From positions 1 through 5,247 of the forward strand of contig DASRGL010000208.1 in the NCBI GenBank assembly GCA_035651115.1: a stretch of 5,247 nucleotides of DNA, given 5' to 3'. The notes beneath the pieces are model-generated. The model saw nothing but the letters and a program-made list of their open reading frames with translations, had not been told where the DNA came from and did no database searches. Both the position numbers and the translations under genes were made by a program. Positions 1-4,956 of this stretch are shown here, piece by piece (positions within the stretch are counted from its first letter, which is position 1; each line of letters opens with the position of its first letter). The stretch is from DASRGL01 sp035651115. Lineage in GTDB: Bacteria; Armatimonadota; Chthonomonadetes; Chthonomonadales; Chthonomonadaceae.

Positions 1-181
1 CGAGCCGCCAGAAGAAGGCAAAGCCGCAGACGAGCAGCAGGCCGAGAACGCCGAGCCGATAGCGCGCTGTCGGGGCGGCAGACGCAGAAGGCGCGGTCTG
101 CGCATCGGAGGCGGACAGGCGCGCGGCTTCCGGAGCGCGCGGCGTCGGTTGGTCGGAGGCAGGCGGGTTGGATGGCGTCAT
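1..181 (-). CDS. N-terminal 60 codons of a membrane protein, probably GT39/ArnT-like glycosyltransferase (partial)
   Basis: Only the N-terminus is inside the window; the gene continues past the left edge. Reading leftward from ATG 181-179, the first 40 or so residues are a low-complexity tail rich in Pro, Ala, Ser and Thr, with no predicted structure. A hydrophobic helix follows at about residues 41-58, beginning Tyr-Arg-Leu-Gly, and ends in Phe-Phe-Trp-Arg-Leu. In the GT39 (dolichyl-phosphate-mannose mannosyltransferase / ArnT-like) family, a first transmembrane helix ending in a Phe-x-Arg-Leu motif is typical; it is followed by the catalytic Asp-Glu, which would lie outside the window. That assignment is inferred from the helix alone. 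No good ribosome binding site precedes the ATG. An in-frame TTG at 214-212 is an alternative start, and an upstream in-frame stop at 320-318 limits extension. It lies 150 bases downstream of a small hypothetical gene on the same strand. Confidence 0.6.
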   Translation of the reverse strand, partial: MTPSNPPASDQPTPRAPEAARLSASDAQTAPSASAAPTARYRLGVLGLLLVCGFAFFWRL

Positions 182-331
182 GAATGTCGTCGGCGCAGAA
201 CCGCTCCGCGCCAACCCGCAGTTCGCCGCGCCGCCGCCGGTTTCCTGCAATGCGAACGGCCCGCGCCCAGAACCGACCGGGTTCCCTCTCCTGCGCGGGC
301 CGACACAGAGGGGCCGTTACAGGCCATCGGA
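182..331. other. Gap between two leftward genes, no clear signal
   Basis: These 150 GC-rich bases separate the small hypothetical gene from the membrane-protein gene. I see no convincing promoter, terminator or RNA. A short GGCC/GGCC inverted pair sits near 310-325 but is too weak to call a terminator. Confidence 0.5.
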
Positions 332-550
332 TCAGGCCACTGTGGGAACGCGCTCCGCCGCGCCGCGCAACTCCGGCAGGGCGCGCGGCGCGCACGGATG
401 CCGATAGATCACGGTTCCATCCGGCGCAAAAGCGCGCTCGGCGTGCGTATCCAGATAACGCAGCACAAAGCCGGGAACGGTGATAAGAACCGGCGCCGCC
501 ATCGCCCGGAACTCCAACAGGACCGGTATCTGCTGTTCAAACGGGGACAT
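332..550 (-). CDS. Hypothetical 72-residue protein
   Basis: A short reading frame on the minus strand, 72 residues from ATG 550-548 to the stop at 334-332. The start is chosen because GGGAG (forward 559-563) lies 8 bases ahead of it. The frame stays open further upstream to an ATG at 694, but that extension is Arg/Ala-rich and lacks a ribosome binding site. The protein begins Met-Ser-Pro-Phe-Glu-Gln-Gln, has a hydrophobic stretch around residues 16-32 (Met-Ala-Ala-Pro-Val-Leu-Ile-Thr-Val-Pro-Gly-Phe-Val-Leu), and then a polar half with Asp-Gly-Thr-Val-Ile-Tyr-Arg-His. The hydrophobic part is too short and broken by prolines to be a confident membrane helix. I do not recognise a family. It follows the ferritin-like gene on the same strand after 221 bases, so it may be a separate transcription unit. 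Confidence 0.5.
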   Translation of the reverse strand: MSPFEQQIPVLLEFRAMAAPVLITVPGFVLRYLDTHAERAFAPDGTVIYRHPCAPRALPELRGAAERVPTVA

Positions 551-771
551 GACACTTTCTCCCTCTCCCTCAAATAAGGACGCAATCCCCCTCGCTGCGA
601 CAGTGGCGGGCCGTGAGCGGATCGAACCTGTCGGCGAAGGGCCGCGCGCATCGTTCGCGTGCCGCGCTCTCTCTTTAGCAGCCAGACTCAACACAAAATC
701 CAGCGTTCACACCTTCTCAGACGAAGGAGAGGGAAAAAGGTTGCGATATTTCCCGGCAATTTGGCAGGTTC
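551..771. other. Gap downstream of the ferritin-like gene
   Basis: These 221 bases lie between the small hypothetical gene and the stop of the ferritin-like gene. A weak hairpin, CCTTC/GAAGG with a 6-base loop (about 711-727), could end the ferritin-like transcript, but no T-run follows directly on the minus strand. The segments TCCCTCTCC (near 560-570) and GGAGAGGGA (near 726-734) are inverted copies of each other, which may be chance in such polypurine/polypyrimidine sequence. The GATCGAACC near 619-627 resembles a tRNA T-loop, but no flanking stem forms. No promoter for the small gene is evident. Confidence 0.4.
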
Positions 772-2172
772 TCAGCCCGATGAGGAGACCGTGTCCCGGC
801 TCCACTCCAGGTCGCCCAGACCGGCCTGCGACGAACTCTCCTTGCCGAGCGCCGCGCGAACGAACTCCGGCCACCAGTCCACCTGCGGCGCGGGGCCAGT
901 CGGCGGCGGCGGCATGGCGATGGGCCGCTCCCAAATCTCCTGGTAGCGCGCCAGCAGCGCCTTGACATCCCCGACCTCCGGCTTCAGCCAGCGCCGCCCG
1001 ATCTGCGCGTGCAGCACCTCGTCGGCCCAGTCGTAGTCCTGCACATAGGTCGCCAGCAGGTCGTTCGCCTGCTGCGTGATCTGCCACTCGTACCGCTTGC
1101 CGGTCTGGGCGTGCATCAGGTTCTGCTCGATGCCGTAGAGAGTGATATGCCGTTCCAGCGGCGTCAGGCAGAGATTCAGATACCGGCACCAGCCCACGTG
1201 ATTGGGCGTCCAGGTCCAGTCTATCCCGCGCGCCACGAACCAGACCTCACCCATGAGCGCGTGCCGCGCCTCGTCCCACAACTGCCGCGCCATGTCCCGA
1301 TAGTATTCCCAGGGCTTGCCCGGCGTCTGCAACAGGATGCTCGACATCATCTCCGGCACGTCCATCTCATGCAGCCGCTTGTACATCAGCGCCAGCGTGC
1401 GCTCATCGGGAGCCGCCTTCTCGTCCCGGTAGACTGCGTCCGGGCGATAGTAGAAGTTGTAGATCGCGCCGGAACGCGCATCGCGGCGGGGTTCCACGCT
1501 GGGGACGAACGCGCCGTTCGCGCGCGGCGCAGGCAGGGCCAGATCGTCGGGGATAACCTCATCGCCCGCGATGCCGCCCGCCGCCTGAAGATAGGCGCGC
1601 AGATGGCGCTCCCACGCCTCGGCCTGCTGCTCTGTCTCCGCATCCGTCATCAGCGCCGCCAGCGCCTCCTCCCCCCAGGCGATCATCTGCGCCTCTTCCG
1701 GCAGCGCGATCCGCAGCAGACGGCAGGTGGGGAAATCGAAGACCGGGTTCACGGCGTCGAGATGCTGCTGGAGGGCAGCCCGCAGCGCGGGCCGGAGGAC
1801 GCGATAGACGCCGACCAGCAGTTCGAGCGTGTTCTGCGCGCGCAGCGCCTCCTCCATCAAGGCGGTCAGGCGCGCATCCGGCGACTCGTCCAGGCGCGGC
1901 GGCGGGTTCCGCAGTTCCGTAATGCGCTGCCGGATCGCCTGGCTGTGTTCGGCATCCAGATAGAGGTGCAGGCTGAGCGCGGTCTTGACCTCCCACTCCG
2001 GCGCCGGGTTCATAAAGGCCGCACTGATCTCCACCAGCCGCGTCTTGACGTAGTTATAGCGGCACAGGCGCGTGACGTTCTCCTCCACGCTGTATCCGAC
2101 TCGCGCCGCCTGCTCGTATGTCGCCAGCCCGGCCAGCGGCGGCATCACCTTCTGCTGCTGTTTTCGGCTCAC
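772..2172 (-). CDS. Tandem ferritin-like di-iron protein (466 aa)
   Basis: The C-terminal half carries a full ferritin-like di-iron ligand set in order: Glu274 (or Glu269), Glu301-x-x-His304 (in Asp-Glu-Ala-Arg-His), Glu349, and Glu385-x-x-His388. This points to a four-helix-bundle carboxylate-bridged di-iron site, as in the ferritin-like superfamily that includes DUF455 and MiaE-like hydroxylases; the reaction cannot be told from sequence. The N-terminal half looks like a degenerate second copy: Glu48, Asp73-x-x-His76, Glu117 and Glu160-x-x-Met163. A Trp-Glu pair lies exactly 16 residues before the ExxH histidine in both halves (Trp60/His76 and Trp288/His304). The start is GTG 2172-2170, because AGGAG (forward 2180-2184) lies 7 bases ahead; ATG 2193 in frame has no comparable site and would add seven residues. 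The C-terminus after residue 415 is Pro-rich and probably disordered. No signal peptide or membrane segment is visible, so it is probably cytoplasmic. It is divergent from the sigma-factor gene. Confidence 0.8.
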   Translation of the reverse strand: MSRKQQQKVMPPLAGLATYEQAARVGYSVEENVTRLCRYNYVKTRLVEISAAFMNPAPEWEVKTALSLHLYLDAEHSQAIRQRITELRNPPPRLDESPDARLTALMEEALRAQNTLELLVGVYRVLRPALRAALQQHLDAVNPVFDFPTCRLLRIALPEEAQMIAWGEEALAALMTDAETEQQAEAWERHLRAYLQAAGGIAGDEVIPDDLALPAPRANGAFVPSVEPRRDARSGAIYNFYYRPDAVYRDEKAAPDERTLALMYKRLHEMDVPEMMSSILLQTPGKPWEYYRDMARQLWDEARHALMGEVWFVARGIDWTWTPNHVGWCRYLNLCLTPLERHITLYGIEQNLMHAQTGKRYEWQITQQANDLLATYVQDYDWADEVLHAQIGRRWLKPEVGDVKALLARYQEIWERPIAMPPPPTGPAPQVDWWPEFVRAALGKESSSQAGLGDLEWSRDTVSSSG

Positions 2173-2179
2173 GTGCGTT

Positions 2180-2184
2180 CTCCT
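2180..2184 (-). promoter_or_regulatory. Shine-Dalgarno site deciding the GTG start
   Basis: The minus strand reads GAGGAGAACGCAC then GTG: an AGGAG core with a 7-base spacer. This favours the GTG at 2172 over the ATG at 2193, which lies upstream of this site and would place it inside the coding region. Confidence 0.7.
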
Positions 2185-2251
2185 CGTATCCATCGTCGCC
2201 CTCTGTGCGCGCAGGAGGGCGTGGGACTGCCTGGCTTCTCGCCAACGGGCG

Positions 2252-2280
2252 GTCTGCCTTCTGGTTCGCCATCGGCAGAC
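2252..2280 (-). promoter_or_regulatory. Hairpin in the ferritin-like gene's leader
   Basis: GTCTGCC (2252-2258) and GGCAGAC (2274-2280) are perfect 7-bp complements around a 15-base loop, about 80 bases ahead of the GTG start. It could be a leader structure. A single 7-bp stem in GC-rich DNA is weak evidence. Confidence 0.2.
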
Positions 2281-2386
2281 GGCTCTCCTGCGGGTCGTCG
2301 GCTCCCCTTTTCCAGGCCGGCAGCCGGGCATCCGCCGTCTTTTTCACGCAGAAAGTAACGGATTTCGCGAATTTCCAGGCGAAGGG

Positions 2387-2415
2387 TTGAATTCCCGCAT
2401 TCTTTCTTGTATAAT
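2387..2415 (+). promoter_or_regulatory. Housekeeping-type promoter of the sigma-factor gene
   Basis: TTGAAT (2387-2392, 4 of 6 to TTGACA) is followed by a 17-base spacer and a perfect TATAAT (2410-2415). This is the best sigma-70/SigA-type promoter in the window. Transcription should start near 2422, giving a leader of about 120 bases before the GTG at 2542. It also rules out the in-frame TTG at 2407 as the gene's start, since that codon lies inside the promoter. Confidence 0.8.
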
Positions 2416-2421
2416 ATTCCT

Positions 2422-2541
2422 CAAGCACTTTGCTGCAACTACTCCTCCGGCATCGCGCGGCGCACATGGCCTGCTGATCCTGATCCTTCCTGGCCTGCCG
2501 CCGACCACGCCGAAAAATCTCCGACGGATCGAGGGAACAGG
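2422..2541 (+). promoter_or_regulatory. Long 5' leader of the sigma-factor gene
   Basis: About 120 bases separate the predicted transcription start from GTG 2542. The leader holds a tiny open frame, ATG 2466 then two codons then a stop, with no ribosome binding site. GATCC in the middle of the leader can pair with the GGATC just ahead of the GAGGGA site. This may be a leader that tunes translation, but no known riboswitch was recognised. Confidence 0.3.
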
Positions 2542-3228
2542 GTGATTAGTGAATTGCAGCACCATCTCCGGCCTAGCCAGATAAAATTTGCGGATATGGC
2601 CGACCGGGAGATTGTTCATCGGGCGCAGCGGGGCGACGAGTCCGCATCGGAGTACCTGCTGTACAAATACCGGAACCTTGTCCGCACCAAGGTCAAGTCC
2701 TACTTCCTCGTGGGCGCGGAAAAGGAAGACCTGTTGCAGGTAGGCATGATCGGTCTCTGGCAGGCCATCGTGGACTTCCGCTGCGACAAGGCTATCTCCT
2801 TCCCCGCTTTTGCCAAAGTCTGTATCCAACGCCACATCATCACCGCGATCAAGACCGCTACGCGCCAGAAGCAGATGCCGCTCAACACCTCCCTCTCGCT
2901 GGAAAGCCCCGCCGAAGATTCCGGCCCCGACTGGAACCTCTCCGACATCATCCCGGCCACCGAGACCCAAGACCCCGAAGACCTGGTTATTCAGGGCGAG
3001 GACACGAAGGTGCTGCACGAGATGCTGCAACAGATGCTCTCCGAATTCGAGTGGCATGTCCTGGTCGGCTACCAGATCGGAAAGTCCTACCGGGAGATCG
3101 CGACGGAACTGCACTGTAAGACCAAGTCCGTAGACAATGCGCTGGCGCGCATCAAGCGGAAGGTCTCCACCGTGCCGCTCGGCCTGGCGAACTTAAGCGA
3201 ACTACTCATCAATACTCCGCTGCGGTGA
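2542..3228 (+). CDS. sigH: SigH (sigma-30/Spo0H)-family RNA polymerase sigma factor
   Basis: The 228-residue product matches Bacillus SigH along its length, which is 218 residues there. Region 2 spans about residues 21-109: Tyr-Arg-Asn-Leu-Val-Arg near residue 43, the core-binding block Glu-Asp-Leu-Leu-Gln-Val-Gly-Met-Ile-Gly-Leu at 62-72, and the -10 recognition helix Arg-His-Ile-Ile-Thr-Ala-Ile-Lys-Thr-Ala-Thr-Arg-Gln at 97-109. A linker with Ile-Pro-Ala-Thr follows. Region 4 covers about 158-208, with the helix-turn-helix from Lys-Ser-Tyr-Arg-Glu-Ile to Lys-Ser-Val-Asp-Asn-Ala-Leu-Ala-Arg-Ile-Lys-Arg-Lys (181-207). A tail of about 20 residues follows. GTG 2542 is chosen because GAGGGA (2531-2536) lies 5 bases ahead and the length fits the family. 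ATG 2596 is a shorter alternative. The family directs alternative (stationary-phase or stress) transcription; its regulon here is unknown. The symbol reflects family membership, not proven orthology. Confidence 0.92.
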   Translation: MISELQHHLRPSQIKFADMADREIVHRAQRGDESASEYLLYKYRNLVRTKVKSYFLVGAEKEDLLQVGMIGLWQAIVDFRCDKAISFPAFAKVCIQRHIITAIKTATRQKQMPLNTSLSLESPAEDSGPDWNLSDIIPATETQDPEDLVIQGEDTKVLHEMLQQMLSEFEWHVLVGYQIGKSYREIATELHCKTKSVDNALARIKRKVSTVPLGLANLSELLINTPLR

Positions 3229-3251
3229 ACGCTGAAATAGTCGTCCTTACC

Positions 3252-3283
3252 GCAAACGAGGAGGCGCGCGCCTCCTCGTTTGC
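3252..3283. terminator. Perfect 32-nt palindrome between convergent genes
   Basis: GCAAACGAGGAGGCGC is followed immediately by its exact reverse complement. In RNA this gives a stem of up to 14 bp closed by a GCGC tetraloop, from either strand. It starts 24 bases after the sigma-factor stop and lies about 90 bases past the oxygenase stop. Its location between two converging genes fits a bidirectional terminator. There is no T-run directly after it on either strand, so it may work as a transcript-end or RNase-blocking hairpin rather than a classical intrinsic terminator. Confidence 0.75.
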
Positions 3284-3322
3284 TATGTCTCGCCGCCTGC
3301 CGTGCGCGAGGCCATTGCGCGA

Positions 3323-3350
3323 CATCAAGGCGCAGCGCGACGGCTTGATG
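3323..3350 (-). terminator. Possible terminator hairpin after the oxygenase gene
   Basis: CATCAAG (3323-3329) and CTTGATG (3344-3350) are perfect 7-bp complements, and the 14-base loop itself holds GCGC/GCGC. On the minus strand it lies about 20 bases after the oxygenase stop. No T-run follows, so this is a weak call. The 32-nt palindrome further on may be the real end. Confidence 0.35.
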
Positions 3351-3370
3351 CGTCCGGCAGAAAAGGACGG

Positions 3371-4171
3371 CTACGCAGCCGCTATCTCATCCGGCTTTGC
3401 ATCCTCGACCCGCAGCGCGCCCTCGCCGAAGACGACGGGGAAGCGGCGTTCCGGATTCTTCACCGAGCGCGTGGCGGCGTCCAGATAGCAGACGCTGAAG
3501 GCGCGGCGCGGGCAGTCTATCGTGTTGACGCCGGAGCGGTGCAGCAGCAGATTGTCCAGCAGGATCGCCTCGCCGCGCTTCGCCTCCAGATAGACGCTGT
3601 CCTCGTCTCTGGCGTACTGCTCCTCCTGCTCTCTGGTGATGGTGTGGCCGTAGTCGGAAAAGAGGCCGTGCTTGTGGCTGCCCGGAATGACCTGCACGCA
3701 GCCGTTGGCGATGGTGGAGTCGTCCAGGGCCGTCCAGATGGTGATCTTGGGATTGCGGTCGAGTCCCCACTGGCTCCCGGCGTCCTGATGATAGGGCAGG
3801 ATCGTCCCCTTCCCCGCCGGTTTGTTCATAAACATGGCGCGGTAGATGCTGACGTTCTCGCCATAGACGCGGCGGGTGATCTCGCGAAAGAGCGGATGCT
3901 GCATATAGGCCAGGAAGAGCGGGTCGCGTTCCAGCAACTCGATCTTGCGGTAGCTGAGCGAGGGGCCGGCCCACTGCCCGCCTGCAGGCACATCGCTGTA
4001 GACCCCGGTCTCGCTATCCAATTGGAACCACATCCCCTGGTAGCGCACGCGACCGAGCATGATGTCGTCCATGCGCTGCTGCAAGGCTTCCATCTCTTCA
4101 TCCGTGGCGACCTGGCCGAGGCGCAGATAGCCGTCGCGCTCGTACTGATCCCACTGCTGTTCGGTCAGCAT
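3371..4171 (-). CDS. PhyH-family Fe(II)/2-oxoglutarate-dependent dioxygenase (266 aa)
   Basis: The PhyH (phytanoyl-CoA dioxygenase) family hydroxylates small organic substrates with Fe(II) and 2-oxoglutarate. The iron-binding triad is complete: His128-x-Asp130 in Tyr-His-Gln-Asp-Ala-Gly, and the distal His211 in Leu-Leu-Leu-His-Arg-Ser-Gly-Val-Asn. Arg222, 11 residues after the distal histidine, has the spacing of the 2-oxoglutarate-binding arginine in EctD. The block Gly-Cys-Val-Gln-Val-Ile-Pro-Gly-Ser-His-Lys (about 157-167) is also typical of PhyH proteins, and the length is normal. ATG 4171 is chosen because AAGGAG precedes it by 8 bases; the upstream in-frame ATG at 4267 has no such site and would add a basic, unrelated tail. 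No export signal is seen, so it should be cytoplasmic. The substrate is unknown; a phytanoyl-CoA role should not be assumed. It appears to be a single-gene unit converging on the sigma-factor gene. Confidence 0.92.
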   Translation of the reverse strand: MLTEQQWDQYERDGYLRLGQVATDEEMEALQQRMDDIMLGRVRYQGMWFQLDSETGVYSDVPAGGQWAGPSLSYRKIELLERDPLFLAYMQHPLFREITRRVYGENVSIYRAMFMNKPAGKGTILPYHQDAGSQWGLDRNPKITIWTALDDSTIANGCVQVIPGSHKHGLFSDYGHTITREQEEQYARDEDSVYLEAKRGEAILLDNLLLHRSGVNTIDCPRRAFSVCYLDAATRSVKNPERRFPVVFGEGALRVEDAKPDEIAAA

Positions 4172-4179
4172 GATCTGTC

Positions 4180-4185
4180 TTGTCT
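4180..4185 (-). promoter_or_regulatory. Shine-Dalgarno site of the oxygenase gene
   Basis: AAGGAG followed by 8 bases and ATG on the minus strand. It decides the start at 4171. The repeat copy at 4191-4232 ends just upstream of it. Confidence 0.7.
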
Positions 4186-4190
4186 CCTTA

Positions 4191-4232
4191 TTGCCGGGCA
4201 TTGGAAAACCCGTCTGGAAGGCGCTGCGCGCC
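4191..4232. repeat. Two-hairpin repeat, copy A (in the oxygenase leader)
   Basis: It begins TTGCCGGG and contains CGGG/CCCG around a 10-base loop, the linker TCTGGA, and then GGCGC-TGC-GCGCC. The same order recurs at 4322-4362. This copy sits in the 5' leader of the oxygenase transcript, directly before its Shine-Dalgarno site. Confidence 0.6.
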
Positions 4233-4262
4233 GCCCCACTGCGAGAATGCGAAAAAAAGCCC

Positions 4263-4271
4263 ATCATAGCA
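4263..4271 (-). promoter_or_regulatory. Extended -10 promoter of the oxygenase gene
   Basis: The minus strand reads TG-C-TATGAT: a TATGAT -10 (5 of 6) with the TG of an extended -10. No -35 hexamer lies at the proper distance. The start of transcription would be near 4256, giving a leader of about 85 bases to ATG 4171. Confidence 0.45.
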
Positions 4272-4293
4272 GTCTATCCACTTGCTTATAGAC
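4272..4293. promoter_or_regulatory. 22-bp dyad upstream of the oxygenase promoter (possible operator)
   Basis: GTCTAT (4272-4277) and ATAGAC (4288-4293) are perfect inverted half-sites 10 bases apart. Seen from the minus-strand promoter, the dyad occupies the place of the missing -35 element. The half-site centres are 16 bp apart, about one and a half helical turns. It is a candidate regulator site. Its binding protein is unknown. Confidence 0.4.
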
Positions 4294-4321
4294 AAACCAG
4301 GGAGACTTTGCCCCTTCGCGG

Positions 4322-4362
4322 TTGCCGGGTACAGAACGTACCCGTCTGGAGGGCCTGCGGCC
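4322..4362. repeat. Two-hairpin repeat, copy B
   Basis: It shares TTGCCGGG, CCCGTCTGGA and the overall order with copy A, 131 bases away and in the same orientation. Its first stem is longer, CGGGTAC-AGAAC-GTACCCG (7 bp). Its second is GGCC-TGC-GGCC, changed in sequence from copy A but still paired. Confidence 0.65.
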
Positions 4363-4364
4363 AA

Positions 4365-4380
4365 GCGTCCTCGCGGACGC
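4365..4380. repeat. Hairpin GCGTCC-TCGC-GGACGC
   Basis: A perfect 6-bp stem with a 4-base loop directly after repeat copy B. It may be part of the same element; copy A lacks it. Confidence 0.5.
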
Positions 4381-4440
4381 GGGATTGTGCAAGGTCTATG
4401 GGCTTCCTCCATTAGAATCGCATGTTATACAGAGAGATGA

Positions 4441-4460
4441 CCGGGCCTTTATAGGCCCGG
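4441..4460. terminator. Terminator-like hairpin without a gene
   Basis: CCGGGCC-TTTATA-GGCCCGG forms a perfect 7-bp GC-rich stem. It resembles a terminator stem but lacks a T-run on both strands and has no gene ending at it. It could be the end of a lost gene or another intergenic repeat. Confidence 0.35.
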
Positions 4461-4548
4461 GTTGGTGTCTGGCGCATCAGAATCTTTTATCGTGGTTTGG
4501 ACATGGACGCGCGTCTCTCCTCCTGATAAGTGGTGGCTTGCTGCTTAC

Positions 4549-4565
4549 TTGGCACGCTTTTTGCA
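4549..4565 (+). promoter_or_regulatory. Sigma-54 (-24/-12) promoter pointing right
   Basis: TTGGCACG, 4 bases, then TTGCA: every position of the YTGGCACG-N4-TTGCW consensus is met. The GG (4551-4552) and GC (4563-4564) dinucleotides are 10 bases apart, as required. Transcription would start near 4576. No protein gene follows within the window; the first recognised feature downstream is the intergenic repeat, then the structured RNA at 4957. A perfect 10-bp palindrome, GACGCGCGTC (4506-4515), lies about 35 bases upstream, closer than a typical activator site. Confidence 0.6.
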
Positions 4566-4680
4566 GGTACAAATGCTGAGTATGCTATCTAATAGTTCGC
4601 TTGCAGGATGTCGGTCGCCCATGCAATCAGAATAGGATAGAATGTCTTTCAATAGACCTCTTGCCTAAGTCCCCGAATTT

Positions 4681-4773
4681 GTCCTGTTGAGCGCAGCGAA
4701 ACCTCTCAACCATGTCCCCCTGAGCCTGCGAAGGGTCTCTGCCTTTGAGATTCTTCGCTCCGCTCAGAAGGAC
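4681..4773. repeat. Three-unit palindromic intergenic repeat
   Basis: The left arm (4681-4709) and the reverse complement of the right arm (4745-4773) match at 23 of 29 bases. The centre (4714-4740) is a third, more diverged unit in the left arm's orientation. The shared pattern is GTCC-n3-TGAGC-n2-AGCGAA-n3-TCTCAA. Units of this kind (for example TTCGCTCCGCTCAGAA and CCTGAGCCTGCGAAGG) are widespread intergenic repeats in many bacterial genomes. They often yield false proteins containing Ser-Glu-Arg-Ser-Glu-Glu-Ser, as on the minus strand here. Confidence 0.75.
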
Positions 4774-4940
4774 ACTGTCGCAAGAAGTCTAATGACCCAT
4801 TCCTTTGCCATCTATTCATCATTGTGAAAGCATGGAAATTATGATAAATCGCACGGCATGAAGCCGCAGCTTGAGATCGCGCAAGAAAATGTGAGTTTGC
4901 CTCGACAAATTGGGATGACCCAGCCTTCTCTACTGGCATT
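4774..4940. other. AT-richer stretch without a recognised feature
   Basis: About 170 bases between the intergenic repeat and the putative guide. Base composition is clearly less GC-rich than in the coding part. TTGTGA (4822-4827) and TATGAT (4840-4845) resemble promoter hexamers, but only 12 bases lie between them, too few for a standard promoter. A promoter for the RNA at 4957 may be here but I cannot point to one. Confidence 0.4.
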
Positions 4941-4956
4941 CTTTGTCAGATACCCC

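Noticed and set aside
600..650. Possible tRNA, because of GATCGAACC (GGTTCGATC on the minus strand)
   Set aside because: The T-stem does not pair and no anticodon or acceptor stem can be drawn.
1009..2358. Long 449-codon plus-strand frame opposite the ferritin-like gene
   Set aside because: Shadow of the GC-rich minus-strand gene: composition rich in Arg, Gln, Leu and His, no domain, no ribosome binding site, whereas the other strand carries clear di-iron motifs.
2407..2541. N-terminal extension of the sigma factor from TTG 2407
   Set aside because: The codon overlaps the promoter spacer and -10, and the extra 45 residues have no counterpart in SigH proteins.
3302..4291. 329-codon plus-strand frame opposite the oxygenase
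   Set aside because: Antisense shadow of the PhyH gene, which has a complete catalytic triad and a good ribosome binding site.
4322..4579. 85-codon plus-strand frame starting at TTG
   Set aside because: It runs through repeat copy B, two hairpins and the sigma-54 promoter, and has no ribosome binding site.
4573..4635. 20-codon frame just after the sigma-54 promoter
   Set aside because: No ribosome binding site, and its ATG precedes the predicted transcription start.
4681..4773. CRISPR array
   Set aside because: Units are inverted as well as direct, diverged, and have no regular spacers.
4706..4939. 77-codon minus-strand frame containing Ser-Glu-Arg-Ser-Glu-Glu-Ser
   Set aside because: Its C-terminal half is a translation of the palindromic intergenic repeat, a well-known source of false proteins.
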